Below, piece by piece: positions 1 through 7,665 of a DNA stretch of 10,504 nt. Every line of letters starts with the position of its first letter. Within the stretch, counting starts at the first letter, position 1. The position numbers were made by a program, and so were the translations under genes. This stretch comes from Bacteroidota bacterium (lineage in GTDB: Bacteria; Bacteroidota; Bacteroidia; Bacteroidales; UBA10428). The notes under the pieces were generated by a model. It had not been told where the DNA came from and did no database searches. It saw nothing but the letters and a program-made list of their open reading frames with translations. The DNA lies in NCBI GenBank assembly GCA_024640925.1, contig JAHEEB010000066.1, positions 1 through 10,504 of the forward strand, written 5' to 3'.

Positions 1-769
1 TAATAAATGAGACGATAAAAAGAGTTATTTTTAATGGCTTTTTCATGCGTCTGTAGCTTTGTACCAGCTGATTTCTATGCTGTGCCAGCAAAATACCTAT
101 AATGAAAAATGATGCGATATGCAATGAATAAAAGTATCCTGATTCCCACCCATTGCTGGTTTCCCATTTCAATACTTCGTTCAGTTGCGCAACACCCGAT
201 AAAACAAAACAGGTTATTACACTTATATAGGGTTTAACCCGCTTTACAAAAAGAAAAAGAAAGGGAAATAACAAAGAAATGCGCATTTCGTGAATAAGCG
301 ACCAAATGGCATTGTTATATACATTTGAATGAATGTTACCAATTAAAAAGATATGCTCCAACGCTGTTTTCAGTGAAAATGGATCACCACAATAATCGTT
401 GAACCATTGTCCTAATTCAGGAATTGTTTTAACAGTAAGGAAGGTTCGGATTATTATTGCAAGAAAAATTCCTGCAAGGTATGGCAAATATATCCGGCAA
501 ATTCGTCTTAAAATAAAGGGAGTATATTGTGGGTTGGGTTCTTTAAAGAAAGGCAGGGATAAAACAAATCCACTGAGGATGAAAAAAAGAATAACGGACG
601 CACGGCCATGAACCAGGAAATAAATACATGCAATGTAAGGTTTGACTGTAGGTGAATAGGTTGCACAAAAAAAATGCCATATAACAACTGTTAGTGCTGC
701 TATTCCTCGCAGTGCGTCAAGTTCTGTAAACCTTGGTTGCCCTGTGTAATTCATTTGATTGTCTTTCAT
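1..769 (-). CDS. Acyltransferase 3 family membrane protein (OafA/YrhL type), partial
   Basis: Reading the minus strand from the ATG at 769 gives an uninterrupted frame of about 256 residues that leaves the window at base 1, so the C-terminal part is missing. The N-terminus carries the family hallmark FTELDALRGIAAL followed by VVIWH, giving the R-x10-H pair (Arg21, His32) that is essential in acyltransferase 3 proteins. Further on are ILFFILSGFVLSLP and WSLIHEMRISLLFP, both typical of the family, and several hydrophobic segments of membrane-helix length. Proteins of this family move acetyl or other acyl groups across the inner membrane onto sugars of surface polysaccharides, antibiotics or lipids; the acceptor here cannot be told. 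In-frame ATGs at 781 and 754 are alternative starts, and no Shine-Dalgarno site decides between them, as is usual in Bacteroidota. Nothing links it functionally to the hydrolase genes further right. Confidence 0.9.
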   Translation of the reverse strand, partial: MKDNQMNYTGQPRFTELDALRGIAALTVVIWHFFCATYSPTVKPYIACIYFLVHGRASVILFFILSGFVLSLPFFKEPNPQYTPFILRRICRIYLPYLAGIFLAIIIRTFLTVKTIPELGQWFNDYCGDPFSLKTALEHIFLIGNIHSNVYNNAIWSLIHEMRISLLFPFLFLFVKRVKPYISVITCFVLSGVAQLNEVLKWETSNGWESGYFYSLHIASFFIIGILLAQHRNQLVQSYRRMKKPLKITLFIVSFI

Positions 770-915
770 AGTTGTATTCATATCTCTTGTTCTATGTTCT
801 GAAATTAGTAGTGTTTCTTGAGGAAATGAGCCGGGAAATTACGTATCGGAGGTTTCAGATTACAAACAGATATTCTGGCTGTATTAACTATTTTGTGCTT
901 CTGGTTACATCTGAA

Positions 916-1080
916 TTATCTGATATCGGAAATACCATGGACAATGTCCGGGAAATGCCAGATAATGTCCATAAAATGTCGGATAAGGTTTTGAAACATT
1001 CGAATGAAGTAAATGATAATATAAACAAGGTAAATGGTATTGAAAATAGAGGTGAAAAAATAGAGATTAAAGGGAGAAAT
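916..1080. repeat. Degenerate 21-bp tandem repeat (heptapeptide periodicity)
   Basis: Read on the plus strand in the frame of 937, the sequence spells seven-residue units: SDIGNTM, DNVREMP, DNVHKMS, DKVLKHS, NEVNDNI, NKVNGIE and so on. The central three units (about 937-996) are clearest at DNA level, each carrying a version of ATGnCnGATAATGTCCnnAAA; units to either side decay. The repeat lies in the spacer just upstream of the acyltransferase start. It could be a decaying intergenic satellite or the remnant of a heptad-repeat protein. On the minus strand the same DNA reads as a hydrophobic Leu/Ser/Ile-rich frame, which also does not look like a normal protein. I recall similar DNV-K-MSDNV runs in predicted Bacteroidota proteins, but could not search for them here. 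Confidence 0.6.
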
Positions 1081-1137
1081 ATAATTATATGGTGAGTAAT
1101 ATACATAATAATGTAATCGATATATAATATGAAAGAC

Positions 1138-1264
1138 AATTTATATCAAAAAAGGAATTTTAAAAATTATATAATGTAGATTTTAAGTAAAATAATGTTT
1201 TAATAATATAAAACAACAACTTTAATTTATCGTTTGAAAGTTAATTTATATCGATTAAGGAATT
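1138..1264. repeat. Pair of 22-bp near-identical direct repeats in AT-rich spacer
   Basis: AATTTATATC followed by six A/T-rich bases and GGAATT occurs at 1138-1159 and again at 1243-1264, with three mismatches, all in the six-base middle. The two copies start 105 bases apart. The second copy overlaps a small hairpin (AAGGAAT at 1257-1263 and ATTCCTT at 1270-1276, six-base loop). The surrounding sequence is so AT-rich that chance similarity cannot be excluded. Confidence 0.3.
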
Positions 1265-1347
1265 AATTCATTCCTTTAATGTAATATTTTAGTAAAAAGA
1301 TAGATTTTAACTATCAGATAATGTAAAAGTTTTGTTATTTTGGGTTG

Positions 1348-1361
1348 ATACAATTTTGTAT
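1348..1361. other. 14-bp inverted repeat upstream of the hypothetical gene
   Basis: ATACAA-TT-TTGTAT is a perfect six-base inverted repeat around two bases, about 100 bases before the ATG at 1461. Outer GTTG (1344-1347) and CAAC (1366-1369) also complement, but out of register. It could be an operator-like site, or chance in an AT-rich spacer. Confidence 0.2.
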
Positions 1362-1460
1362 AGTTCAACAATATAAATGAATGGGATTGTTTAATTAAGA
1401 AAATATGCATTCTTGGCTAAATGCACACCATCATTTGTTTTTTAATTAAAATATTTTCTG

Positions 1461-2123
1461 ATGAGCACAGTAAAAAAACCCAAATGGGATATTGGAATTG
1501 CAATCAATAAAGGTACGCAGTCGGTGGCTTTGGTCGAAAAGTATAAGGAAGAAATAGAAGCCCGCTTACAACCCGATGAATTGGAACAGCATATTTCAAA
1601 CATTGCAGAGTTGGGAAACAGGCGAGCTGCCCAGAAAGAAAACATGGTGCAGCAGAAATCTTCTACACTCGGACAAGATGAAGCCATAATTAAGTTACGT
1701 GATGTAGTTATGGATATCCGTAGAATTGTAAAAAGCTGTACCCCTACCGGCGAAATTCTTAAAGCTTTTGGTGTGGGCGAAAGAGTTTATAAAACGGTCA
1801 GCAGTACCATGGCTGCAGCTAATATTGTTATATCGGCATGTAACAATCATGCTGTTTGGAGTAAGAGTGCCGGCATTCTCGAAGCCGATATCACTTTATT
1901 GTCACAATTAATAGCTTCTATGACGGAGGCCGATCAGTCTCAGGAAACATCGAAGTTCGAACGAAAATCGAAAACGATGAATAAGAACGCTCTTCATCGT
2001 TCAGTGGAAGATGAAGTCTCTAAAATATCCGCCATTGGTGTTTTTGTTTTCAGATTTAAAAACCCGGCAATAGCTGATATTTTTGCCGGACTTATTCCTG
2101 TTGCAGTTAAAAAAAAGGAGTGA
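1461..2123 (+). CDS. Hypothetical protein of unknown function, 220 residues, helical
   Basis: I do not recognise this family. It starts at ATG 1461 (MSTVKKPKWDIGIAINKG) and ends with TGA at 2121-2123. There is no signal peptide and no clear membrane helix. The sequence is rich in Ala, Glu, Lys and Gln and looks mainly alpha-helical. Residues 20-110 could form helix hairpins, including a KLRDVVMDIRRIVKS segment. A lysine/serine-rich charged linker lies around 160-180. The C-terminal part (ISAIGVFVFRFKNPAIADIFAGLIP) is more hydrophobic. It is the only plus-strand gene in the window and converges on the HTCS regulator with 25 bases between the stop codons. It is preceded by a long AT-rich leader without a clear promoter match. 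Codon use looks ordinary for the window, and the uninterrupted frame with varied residues supports it as a real gene. No catalytic motif can be named. Confidence 0.75.
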   Translation: MSTVKKPKWDIGIAINKGTQSVALVEKYKEEIEARLQPDELEQHISNIAELGNRRAAQKENMVQQKSSTLGQDEAIIKLRDVVMDIRRIVKSCTPTGEILKAFGVGERVYKTVSSTMAAANIVISACNNHAVWSKSAGILEADITLLSQLIASMTEADQSQETSKFERKSKTMNKNALHRSVEDEVSKISAIGVFVFRFKNPAIADIFAGLIPVAVKKKE

Positions 2124-2148
2124 ATTCTGCAAGGAGAACTATACATTG

Positions 2149-4236
2149 TTACTCAAAATAATTCCTTATGTCCGGAGTTTTACTCGTATGCTCCGACTTG
2201 TACCTCGAAGGGAGCATATTAAATTCCGATTTGAATTGTTTAGAGAAATAACGTGGATCGTTAAAGCCTACCTGGTAGGCAATTTCACTTACAGTCAACT
2301 GGCTTTCCCTTAACAATTGTGCGGCCCGTTTTAGTCGTACCAGTCTGATAAATTCCACAGGAGATTTACCTGTTATCGATAAAATCTTTTTATATAAATG
2401 AACCCTGCTGAAACCAAGTTCCTGGCTCATTTTTTCTACAGAGAATTCGGTATCGTTCAGGTTATCTTCAACAATCTTGAGTGCTTTTTTCATAAGCTTT
2501 TCATCAAGCGGGGTAATACCAATTGTACCGGGTTCAATTTTAAAGTTTTCCTGGTATTGTTTCCTGTTTCTGTCGCGTTGCGAAATAAGGTTTCTTATTC
2601 TCGATTCCAACAGCTCAAAACTGAATGGTTTTGTTATATAGGCATCGGCTCCAACTTTAAATCCTTCAAGTCTTTTTTCTTCGGTTAACGAAGCAGTTAA
2701 AAGGATAAAGGGAATATGCGATATTTTTTTATCTTGTTTTAATTTTGCACAGAACTTAAGCCCGTCCATTACAGGCATTAACAAATCACTTACAATCAGA
2801 TCAGGCATTTCCTGAGAGGCAATATCCAAAGCTTCTTTACCATTGCTGGCTTCGAGAATGTTGTAATGTACTTTTAAATTATCTCGTAAATAAAACCGGA
2901 AATCTTCATTATCCTCAACCAGAAGTATGGTAAAATGAGTGGGGTGTGCCATTGTTGTTTCAGCACTTTCAGCCGTATTCTCTATTGGTTCAGCTTTTGT
3001 TTCTTTTTCAAAATCATGAGACAATGGTTCAATCTTGTTTCTGTTAATGGGCAGAAAGACATTAAATCTGCTTCCTTTATCAACTTCGCTGTCTAACGTA
3101 ATTACTCCTCCATGAAGTTTAACGAACTCCTGTGTTAATGCCAGCCCGATACCGCTTCCCTTATTAAGCATTCCAACCGGCTGGTCGTCCTGGAAAAAGC
3201 GTTCGAATATTTTATGGTGTTTATCTGGTGGTATGCCAATACCTGTATCAATAACTCTTATTAATAAAGTTTCTGGTTGTCCGTCGATAGGGCTGTCAGG
3301 TGATCCGGAGGGAAGCAACTCGGTAACAATAGAGATCGATTCGCTTTCGTGGGTAAATTTAAACGCGTTCGAAAGAAGGTTAAACAATATTTTCTCAAGT
3401 TTATCCTGATCAAAACGCATGAAAAGCTCGTTGGTAAAAGGTTTATTGGTGAATATTATTTTTTTGGATTCTGCTAGGTCAGCGAAAGAAAGAAAGATTT
3501 CATCGATAAATTTGATGATATCTCCATAATCCATGTTTATCGAAATTCGCTGTTCTTCCATTTTTCTGAAGTCGAGCAATTGGTTAACCAGGTATAACAG
3601 TCGTTTTGCGTTTTGAAAAATCAGCTTGAGTGTTGGTATATTTTCATTGTTTTCGCTTTTCTGAATAATTCGCTCAAGCGGTGTCATAATTAGTGTGAGG
3701 GGAGTGCGGAATTCATGACTGACATTGGTAAAGAACCTTGTTTTAAGTGTATTTAGTTCTTGCTGCCTGTGTGTTTCCAGAATAGCTTGTTCCCGTTGGA
3801 ATTTCAATCGTTCTTTTTCGATTAAAAATTGCCGGAATAGTAATAAGATTAATACAAGGAAGATAAAATAAAAGACAATTGCAACCTTAGTGCGCCATAG
3901 GGGCGGTTTTACTATTATTAACAACCGGGCTTCGTTTGTTGCCGGATCAATTTCTCCCTGAACAGCTTGTACCTTGAACACATATTCACCCGGATCGAGG
4001 TTTGTATAAGTTACCTTCCGGTCTTTAAAGTCAGTAACAGACCATTTGTTGTTAAATCCTTCGAGTTTATATCGATAGGTCATTTTTTCCGCATCGAGAT
4101 AAGCCAGTGCAGCAAATTCAATGGAAAAAACATTTTCATTATACCTCAGTACAATTTTTTCAACGTCAGAGATGGTATTTTCAATAATATTTCTTCTCGA
4201 TTTAATTGTGCCACCTACGTTCAATGGTTCACCCAT
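2149..4236 (-). CDS. Hybrid two-component system regulator, C-terminal part (frameshifted from the sensor part)
   Basis: This frame (695 residues from ATG 4236) is the signalling half of an HTCS protein. It begins inside the Y_Y_Y beta-sandwich domain (about 1-110: FSIEFAALAYL, YRYKLEGFNNKW, YTNLDPGEYVF). A single membrane helix (118-134) follows, then a HisKA domain with phospho-acceptor His174 in NVSHEFRTPL. The HATPase domain has an N box at Asn290, a G1 box DTGIGIP at 330 and a G2 box GSGIGLAL at 360. The receiver domain (436-545) has phospho-acceptor Asp484, LTAS, and Lys536 in KPF. An AraC-type double helix-turn-helix DNA-binding domain (about 585-683) ends the protein. The kinase, receiver and AraC motifs are intact. 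The sensor propellers and signal peptide are in the next upstream frame, so as written this piece lacks its export signal. The ATG at 4236 overlaps the upstream stop by 16 bases and is probably an internal Met rather than a true start. Confidence 0.9.
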   Translation of the reverse strand: MGEPLNVGGTIKSRRNIIENTISDVEKIVLRYNENVFSIEFAALAYLDAEKMTYRYKLEGFNNKWSVTDFKDRKVTYTNLDPGEYVFKVQAVQGEIDPATNEARLLIIVKPPLWRTKVAIVFYFIFLVLILLLFRQFLIEKERLKFQREQAILETHRQQELNTLKTRFFTNVSHEFRTPLTLIMTPLERIIQKSENNENIPTLKLIFQNAKRLLYLVNQLLDFRKMEEQRISINMDYGDIIKFIDEIFLSFADLAESKKIIFTNKPFTNELFMRFDQDKLEKILFNLLSNAFKFTHESESISIVTELLPSGSPDSPIDGQPETLLIRVIDTGIGIPPDKHHKIFERFFQDDQPVGMLNKGSGIGLALTQEFVKLHGGVITLDSEVDKGSRFNVFLPINRNKIEPLSHDFEKETKAEPIENTAESAETTMAHPTHFTILLVEDNEDFRFYLRDNLKVHYNILEASNGKEALDIASQEMPDLIVSDLLMPVMDGLKFCAKLKQDKKISHIPFILLTASLTEEKRLEGFKVGADAYITKPFSFELLESRIRNLISQRDRNRKQYQENFKIEPGTIGITPLDEKLMKKALKIVEDNLNDTEFSVEKMSQELGFSRVHLYKKILSITGKSPVEFIRLVRLKRAAQLLRESQLTVSEIAYQVGFNDPRYFSKQFKSEFNMLPSRYKSEHTSKTPDIRNYFE

Positions 4237-6353
4237 GAGTTCAAAACTAACAGGAATATGGGAGGATTGTAATCTAAATGTCCCACTTCTTTTGGCCTGA
4301 AAAGATTAAATCCGTTAGGGCCACCAAAGATTATTTCTCCTTCAGATGTCTCTAATACTGAACGCTCATTGAAATCTCTTCCCTGTAACCCATCTTTCTC
4401 ATCGTAATTAATGATAGAATATGAAACAATATTATTAAGTGAGTCTGTTTTAACTGTTAACTTTGAAAGTCCTTTTGGAGTTGATGCCCATATACTACCG
4501 TCATCACCTTCAATAATTGCTTGTATGGAATTATCGGGTAAGCCGTTTACCATTCTGAAATTGAAAAAAGAATTATTTTTACTATTGTAAACATTAATAC
4601 CATCTCTGGTACCAACCCACATCATTCCCTTCTTGTCGCGATAAATGTAACTAATGAGATTGCTGCTCAGGCTTTGTATATCTTTTTCGGAATGGGTAAA
4701 TTGTTTTATTTTCCGGGTTTTCAAATCCATTACAAAAACGCCTATGTTCGTTCCTAGCCAAAGGTTCTTGTCCGAATCTTCATCAATAGTTACAATAAAA
4801 TCGGTAGGAATCAAATCCGGATTGGTTCCACGGTAATGATAAAAAACTTCATTTTCCCTATCGAACAATTCGAGCCCGCCGCCAAGGGTGCCTATCCATA
4901 AGTTTCCGCGGGTATCTTCATATATTTCCCAAATCCGGTTGTCTGAAATACTTTTAAGGTCATTCGGATTATGAATATATTGCTTGAAATGTTTACCATC
5001 GTATCGGATAAGTCCTCCGTAATATGTTCCCAGCCATATAATGTTATTGGAATCTTTAAAGATTGAAACAATAATTTCGCTCCCGGTTCCTTTTATAGCA
5101 GGAAGATTGTATTTTATCGGGGAGAACCTGTTTAATTTTCTGTTGAATAGTACTAATCCTCCTCCATTTGTTCCAATTAGTATATTTTTATCCTTGTCTT
5201 CGCAAAAACAATTTATATCGTTAAAACAAAGGCTGGCCGGATTGGAAGGTATATTGGTATAATGCTGGAATTTATATAATTTCTCATGGTAGTAATTTAA
5301 CCCCGTTTTGTATGTTCCTGCCCATATTATTCCCTGGTTATCTTTATATAAACAGGTAATACTGTTTTGACTAATACTTCGGTTGTTTTCTCTATCGTGA
5401 GTTACATAGATGACTTTGTGCTGTTCTGTATCAATAATGTTAATGCCTCCATGATCTGTTCCAATCCAGATATGGCCATAGGAATCTTCAACAACACTGC
5501 TAACCAAATCGGAATTAAGCTTATAGTCTTTACTCTGTATGTTAAAAAACAAAATCGTTCCTGTTTTGGGTTCAAATTTGGCTATACCCAGTGCCGTGCC
5601 ATTTGAGTACATCCAGATTTGGTCTTTGCTGTCGATATAAATTCTAAAAAAATAATCGAGTGGCCCGAGCTTCTTGTTAAGTGTAGTTCGAAAAACAATT
5701 CTATTATTGACTGGTTCCATTTTTTCCAGTGTCCCGTCACGATGAATGAGCCAATAATATTGGTCTTTGTCTTGTTTGATATCTGTAACCGGACTTTTTC
5801 CAATGGATGAACTATCTGTGGCTATATGGAGAAACTGTTTATACGATTTGTTTTTATAATTGTATTTAACAACTCCATCCTTTTCAGTCAGAAACCAGGA
5901 GTTTTCTTTGTCGTTGAAATAAACTGCTACTATTTCGGTTAGATTTATCTGCGATGTGCCAAACGTGTAAGTATGATAACGGATAAACTTTTCATATTTT
6001 GCATCATAAATACAGAAACCTTTGCTTTGGGTATGTGCCCAGATTCGGCCTTCCTTATCTTCGTACAAAGCATCAATTATATTTTCAGTCAGTGAAGTTG
6101 TATCGAAAGGTTCGCGTTTATATGTTTTAAAGCTATAGGCATCGAACCGGTTAAGTCCCGACTGAGTGCCCATCCAGATAAATCCTTTACTATCTTTAAG
6201 TACGCATTTTACCTGGTTATCGCAAAGCCCGCTTTCAACAGTAAGATGTGCAAAACGAAAATCATCTGGTTGAGTATACGCGTTTCCATAAATCAACCAG
6301 ATAAAAAATAATGTAACTCCTATTTTAAATTTTGTTGGCATCAGGAGCAACAT
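4221..6353 (-). CDS. Hybrid two-component system regulator, N-terminal periplasmic sensor part (ends at a frameshift)
   Basis: This frame of 710 residues carries the ligand-sensing half of an HTCS. A hydrophobic signal segment lies at about 8-28, ending near NAYTQ. The ATG at 6341 (MPTKFKIG) is a likelier start than the one at 6353. After it come repeated Reg_prop motifs such as GFIWMGTQSGL, HIWIGTDHGGI, NIIWLGTYYGGL, GNLWIGTLGGGL and GMMWVGTRDGI. At least eleven are visible, as expected for two seven-bladed propellers. The last blade (GGPNGFNLFRP) should lead straight into the Y_Y_Y domain. Here the frame instead reads NPPIFLLVLNSWVNH and stops, while the missing Y_Y_Y start continues in another frame. 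Together the two parts total about 1400 residues, normal for this family. It lies 28 bases downstream of the GH27 gene and probably regulates this hydrolase cluster by binding a released oligosaccharide in the periplasm. Confidence 0.9.
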   Translation of the reverse strand: MLLLMPTKFKIGVTLFFIWLIYGNAYTQPDDFRFAHLTVESGLCDNQVKCVLKDSKGFIWMGTQSGLNRFDAYSFKTYKREPFDTTSLTENIIDALYEDKEGRIWAHTQSKGFCIYDAKYEKFIRYHTYTFGTSQINLTEIVAVYFNDKENSWFLTEKDGVVKYNYKNKSYKQFLHIATDSSSIGKSPVTDIKQDKDQYYWLIHRDGTLEKMEPVNNRIVFRTTLNKKLGPLDYFFRIYIDSKDQIWMYSNGTALGIAKFEPKTGTILFFNIQSKDYKLNSDLVSSVVEDSYGHIWIGTDHGGINIIDTEQHKVIYVTHDRENNRSISQNSITCLYKDNQGIIWAGTYKTGLNYYHEKLYKFQHYTNIPSNPASLCFNDINCFCEDKDKNILIGTNGGGLVLFNRKLNRFSPIKYNLPAIKGTGSEIIVSIFKDSNNIIWLGTYYGGLIRYDGKHFKQYIHNPNDLKSISDNRIWEIYEDTRGNLWIGTLGGGLELFDRENEVFYHYRGTNPDLIPTDFIVTIDEDSDKNLWLGTNIGVFVMDLKTRKIKQFTHSEKDIQSLSSNLISYIYRDKKGMMWVGTRDGINVYNSKNNSFFNFRMVNGLPDNSIQAIIEGDDGSIWASTPKGLSKLTVKTDSLNNIVSYSIINYDEKDGLQGRDFNERSVLETSEGEIIFGGPNGFNLFRPKEVGHLDYNPPIFLLVLNSWVNH
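4240..4262 (-). other. Frameshift site inside the HTCS gene
   Basis: On the minus strand the upstream frame reads YNPPIFL up to about 4251, and the downstream frame picks up as SFELMGEPLNVGG from about 4248. Joined, these give the normal HTCS junction of last propeller blade, NPPI, then the first strand of the Y_Y_Y domain. The downstream frame is reached by stepping back one base, so one base appears to be missing from the DNA around 4245-4253. No canonical X-XXY-YYZ slippery heptamer is present in the correct frame. A mutation or a sequencing/assembly error therefore fits better than programmed frameshifting. Confidence 0.8.
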
Positions 6354-6381
6354 TTCTGTACAAAAGGCAGAATTGTCATAC

Positions 6382-7605
6382 CTATTTCTTTGGTACTATC
6401 TTAATCATAATAACATCATGAGCAGGTATAATCGTTTTAAAAGTTTCGTCAGTGGTTCCAAGGGCTTTTTTTGCCCATAAATCACGAATGGTATATGTTT
6501 GCTTGTTGAATTCAGCTTTTTTATGGAAAAAGTCATCATAAATGTTATTTTCCTTCCAGTTCAGCTCAGCAGGGTTTGGTTTATCGGCCCTGTTGAGAAA
6601 ACAAAATGCCCATTCGTCGTTGCTTAAAGGCTTGGCCCAGATTTCAACATCGCCATAATCGAACATTTTAAATCCCTGAATTCCTAATTTATCCTGGTCA
6701 ACAGCAATTACTTCGGTGTTGGTTAGTATCTCTTTCGTCTCCTTGCTCATAGTACGAATATCATTACCTGCAATTAAAGGTGCAGCAATCATGCACCACA
6801 TGGAGAAGTGAGCCCTGCTTTCGGAAACTGTCAATGCATTTCCGACTTCCATCATATCAGGGTCGTTCCAATGACCGGGTCCGGCATACTGGCGCAGGTC
6901 TTTTTGCATATCAAGAACTTTCATTATGCCATTTGAAGTCCAGATACCATGTCCCAGTTCGCAGTCCCAGCAATCAACTATATCACCGGCAGTTCTCCAT
7001 AAATGTCCGACTTCAGCACCCCATGTCCATGGTTTATAGGTTCCCCACTCACATATGCTCAAAACTATTGGTCTTTCGGTTGAGTATATAGCATCGCGCA
7101 TGCTTATATATGCTTCCTTGGCATTTAATTCTCCTGTATTGCACCAGTCGTATTTTAAATAATCGATACCCCAGCTTGCGTATGTAATAGCGTCCTGATA
7201 CTCGTGTCCCCTGCTGCCCGGATGGCCACCACAGGTTTGAGTTCCGGCGTCGGAGTATATGCCAAGTTTTAATCCTTTTGAATGTACGTAATCTGCGAGA
7301 GCTTTCATTCCGGAAGGAAACCGTTCATGGTTTTCATGTATAAAACCTAAACTATCTCTTTCCCCATGCCAGCAATCGTCGATATTTAAATATATATAGC
7401 CAGCATCTCTCATACCACTTGATACCATAGCATCGGCTATTTCCTTAATAAGCTTTTCGCTCACATCGCATGCAAATTTATTCCAGCTATTCCAGCCCAT
7501 AGGAGGGGTGAGTGCCAAATCATTGAATTTTTGGGCTGAACAAAAGGACGGTACTATTAGTATTTGAATCAGGATAATTGCATTGAGTAGTATCGATTTT
7601 TTCAT
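6382..7605 (-). CDS. GH27 alpha-galactosidase, secreted
   Basis: The enzyme removes alpha-linked galactose from oligo- or polysaccharides by a retaining mechanism. The N-terminus (about 1-25, ending SFCSAQ) is a Sec signal peptide without a good lipobox, so a periplasmic location is likely. The (beta/alpha)8 domain follows directly with the GH27 landmarks LTPPMGWNSWN (32-42), YLNIDDCW (72-79), GLKLGIYSDAG (111-121) and YLKYDWC (149-155). Asp153 is the expected nucleophile, and Asp208 in WRTAGDIVD the acid/base. Both aspartates of IDDCW are kept; known GH27 beta-L-arabinopyranosidases replace one of them, so galactosidase is favoured. A C-terminal beta-domain ends the protein; 407 residues is the usual length. 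It sits between GH9 and the HTCS in the same orientation, with its own possible promoter in the 60-base gap upstream. Confidence 0.93.
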   Translation of the reverse strand: MKKSILLNAIILIQILIVPSFCSAQKFNDLALTPPMGWNSWNKFACDVSEKLIKEIADAMVSSGMRDAGYIYLNIDDCWHGERDSLGFIHENHERFPSGMKALADYVHSKGLKLGIYSDAGTQTCGGHPGSRGHEYQDAITYASWGIDYLKYDWCNTGELNAKEAYISMRDAIYSTERPIVLSICEWGTYKPWTWGAEVGHLWRTAGDIVDCWDCELGHGIWTSNGIMKVLDMQKDLRQYAGPGHWNDPDMMEVGNALTVSESRAHFSMWCMIAAPLIAGNDIRTMSKETKEILTNTEVIAVDQDKLGIQGFKMFDYGDVEIWAKPLSNDEWAFCFLNRADKPNPAELNWKENNIYDDFFHKKAEFNKQTYTIRDLWAKKALGTTDETFKTIIPAHDVIMIKIVPKK

Positions 7606-7624
7606 GTTTGTTTATGTTTTGTAT

Positions 7625-7632
7625 CAAATATA
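7625..7632 (-). promoter_or_regulatory. Possible Bacteroidota -7 promoter element before the GH27 gene
   Basis: On the minus strand the gap between GH9 and GH27 contains TATATTTG, an exact match to the Bacteroidota -7 consensus TAnnTTTG, 19 bases before the GH27 ATG. The expected -33 TTTG is only approximated by a TTTT/TTTA run in the T-rich sequence about 17 to 20 bases upstream, so this is a weak call. It would give GH27 and the HTCS some expression independent of the upstream hydrolases. Confidence 0.35.
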
Positions 7633-7665
7633 AGTTTTTTTTAAGAACTAAAATGTTTATTGAAT

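Larger units (their letters stand above)
770..1460. other. Gene-poor AT-rich spacer
   Basis: This 690-base stretch separates the divergent acyltransferase and hypothetical genes. Its left part is of ordinary composition and holds a degenerate 21-bp tandem repeat (listed separately). From about 1096 to 1460 it is strikingly AT-rich by eye, with no plausible coding frame. A plus-strand open frame at 772-1095 exists but overlaps the start of the acyltransferase on the other strand and consists largely of the repeat, so I do not call it a gene. No exact match to the Bacteroidota -7 element TAnnTTTG is seen in front of the gene at 1461, although three one-mismatch versions occur at 1327-1358. No tRNA or other RNA gene was recognised. 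Confidence 0.6.

Noticed and set aside
399..611. Plus-strand open frame inside the acyltransferase region
   Set aside because: It is a shadow of the minus-strand acyltransferase, whose motifs are unmistakable. The same holds for the other short frames lying opposite the HTCS and hydrolase genes.
772..1095. Plus-strand open frame of 107 codons as a gene
   Set aside because: It overlaps the start of the acyltransferase on the opposite strand, is built mostly of the 21-bp repeat, and has no recognisable domain. Treated as repeat, not as CDS.
888..1139. Minus-strand 83-codon frame rich in Ile/Ser/Leu
   Set aside because: It is the mirror of the repeat and AT-rich DNA; composition explains the hydrophobic translation.
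1257..1276. Short hairpin AAGGAAT/ATTCCTT as an intrinsic terminator
   Set aside because: Only seven pairs, mostly A-T, with no upstream gene to terminate and no proper T tract.
2170..2197. Imperfect hairpin (GTCCGGAG with CTCCGAC) near the convergent gene ends as a terminator
   Set aside because: It lies inside the HTCS coding sequence, has a bulge and a 13-base loop, and lacks a following T run on either strand.
4230..4262. Programmed -1 ribosomal frameshift in the HTCS gene
   Set aside because: The shift direction fits, but no X-XXY-YYZ slippery heptamer is in frame and I know of no programmed frameshifting in this family.
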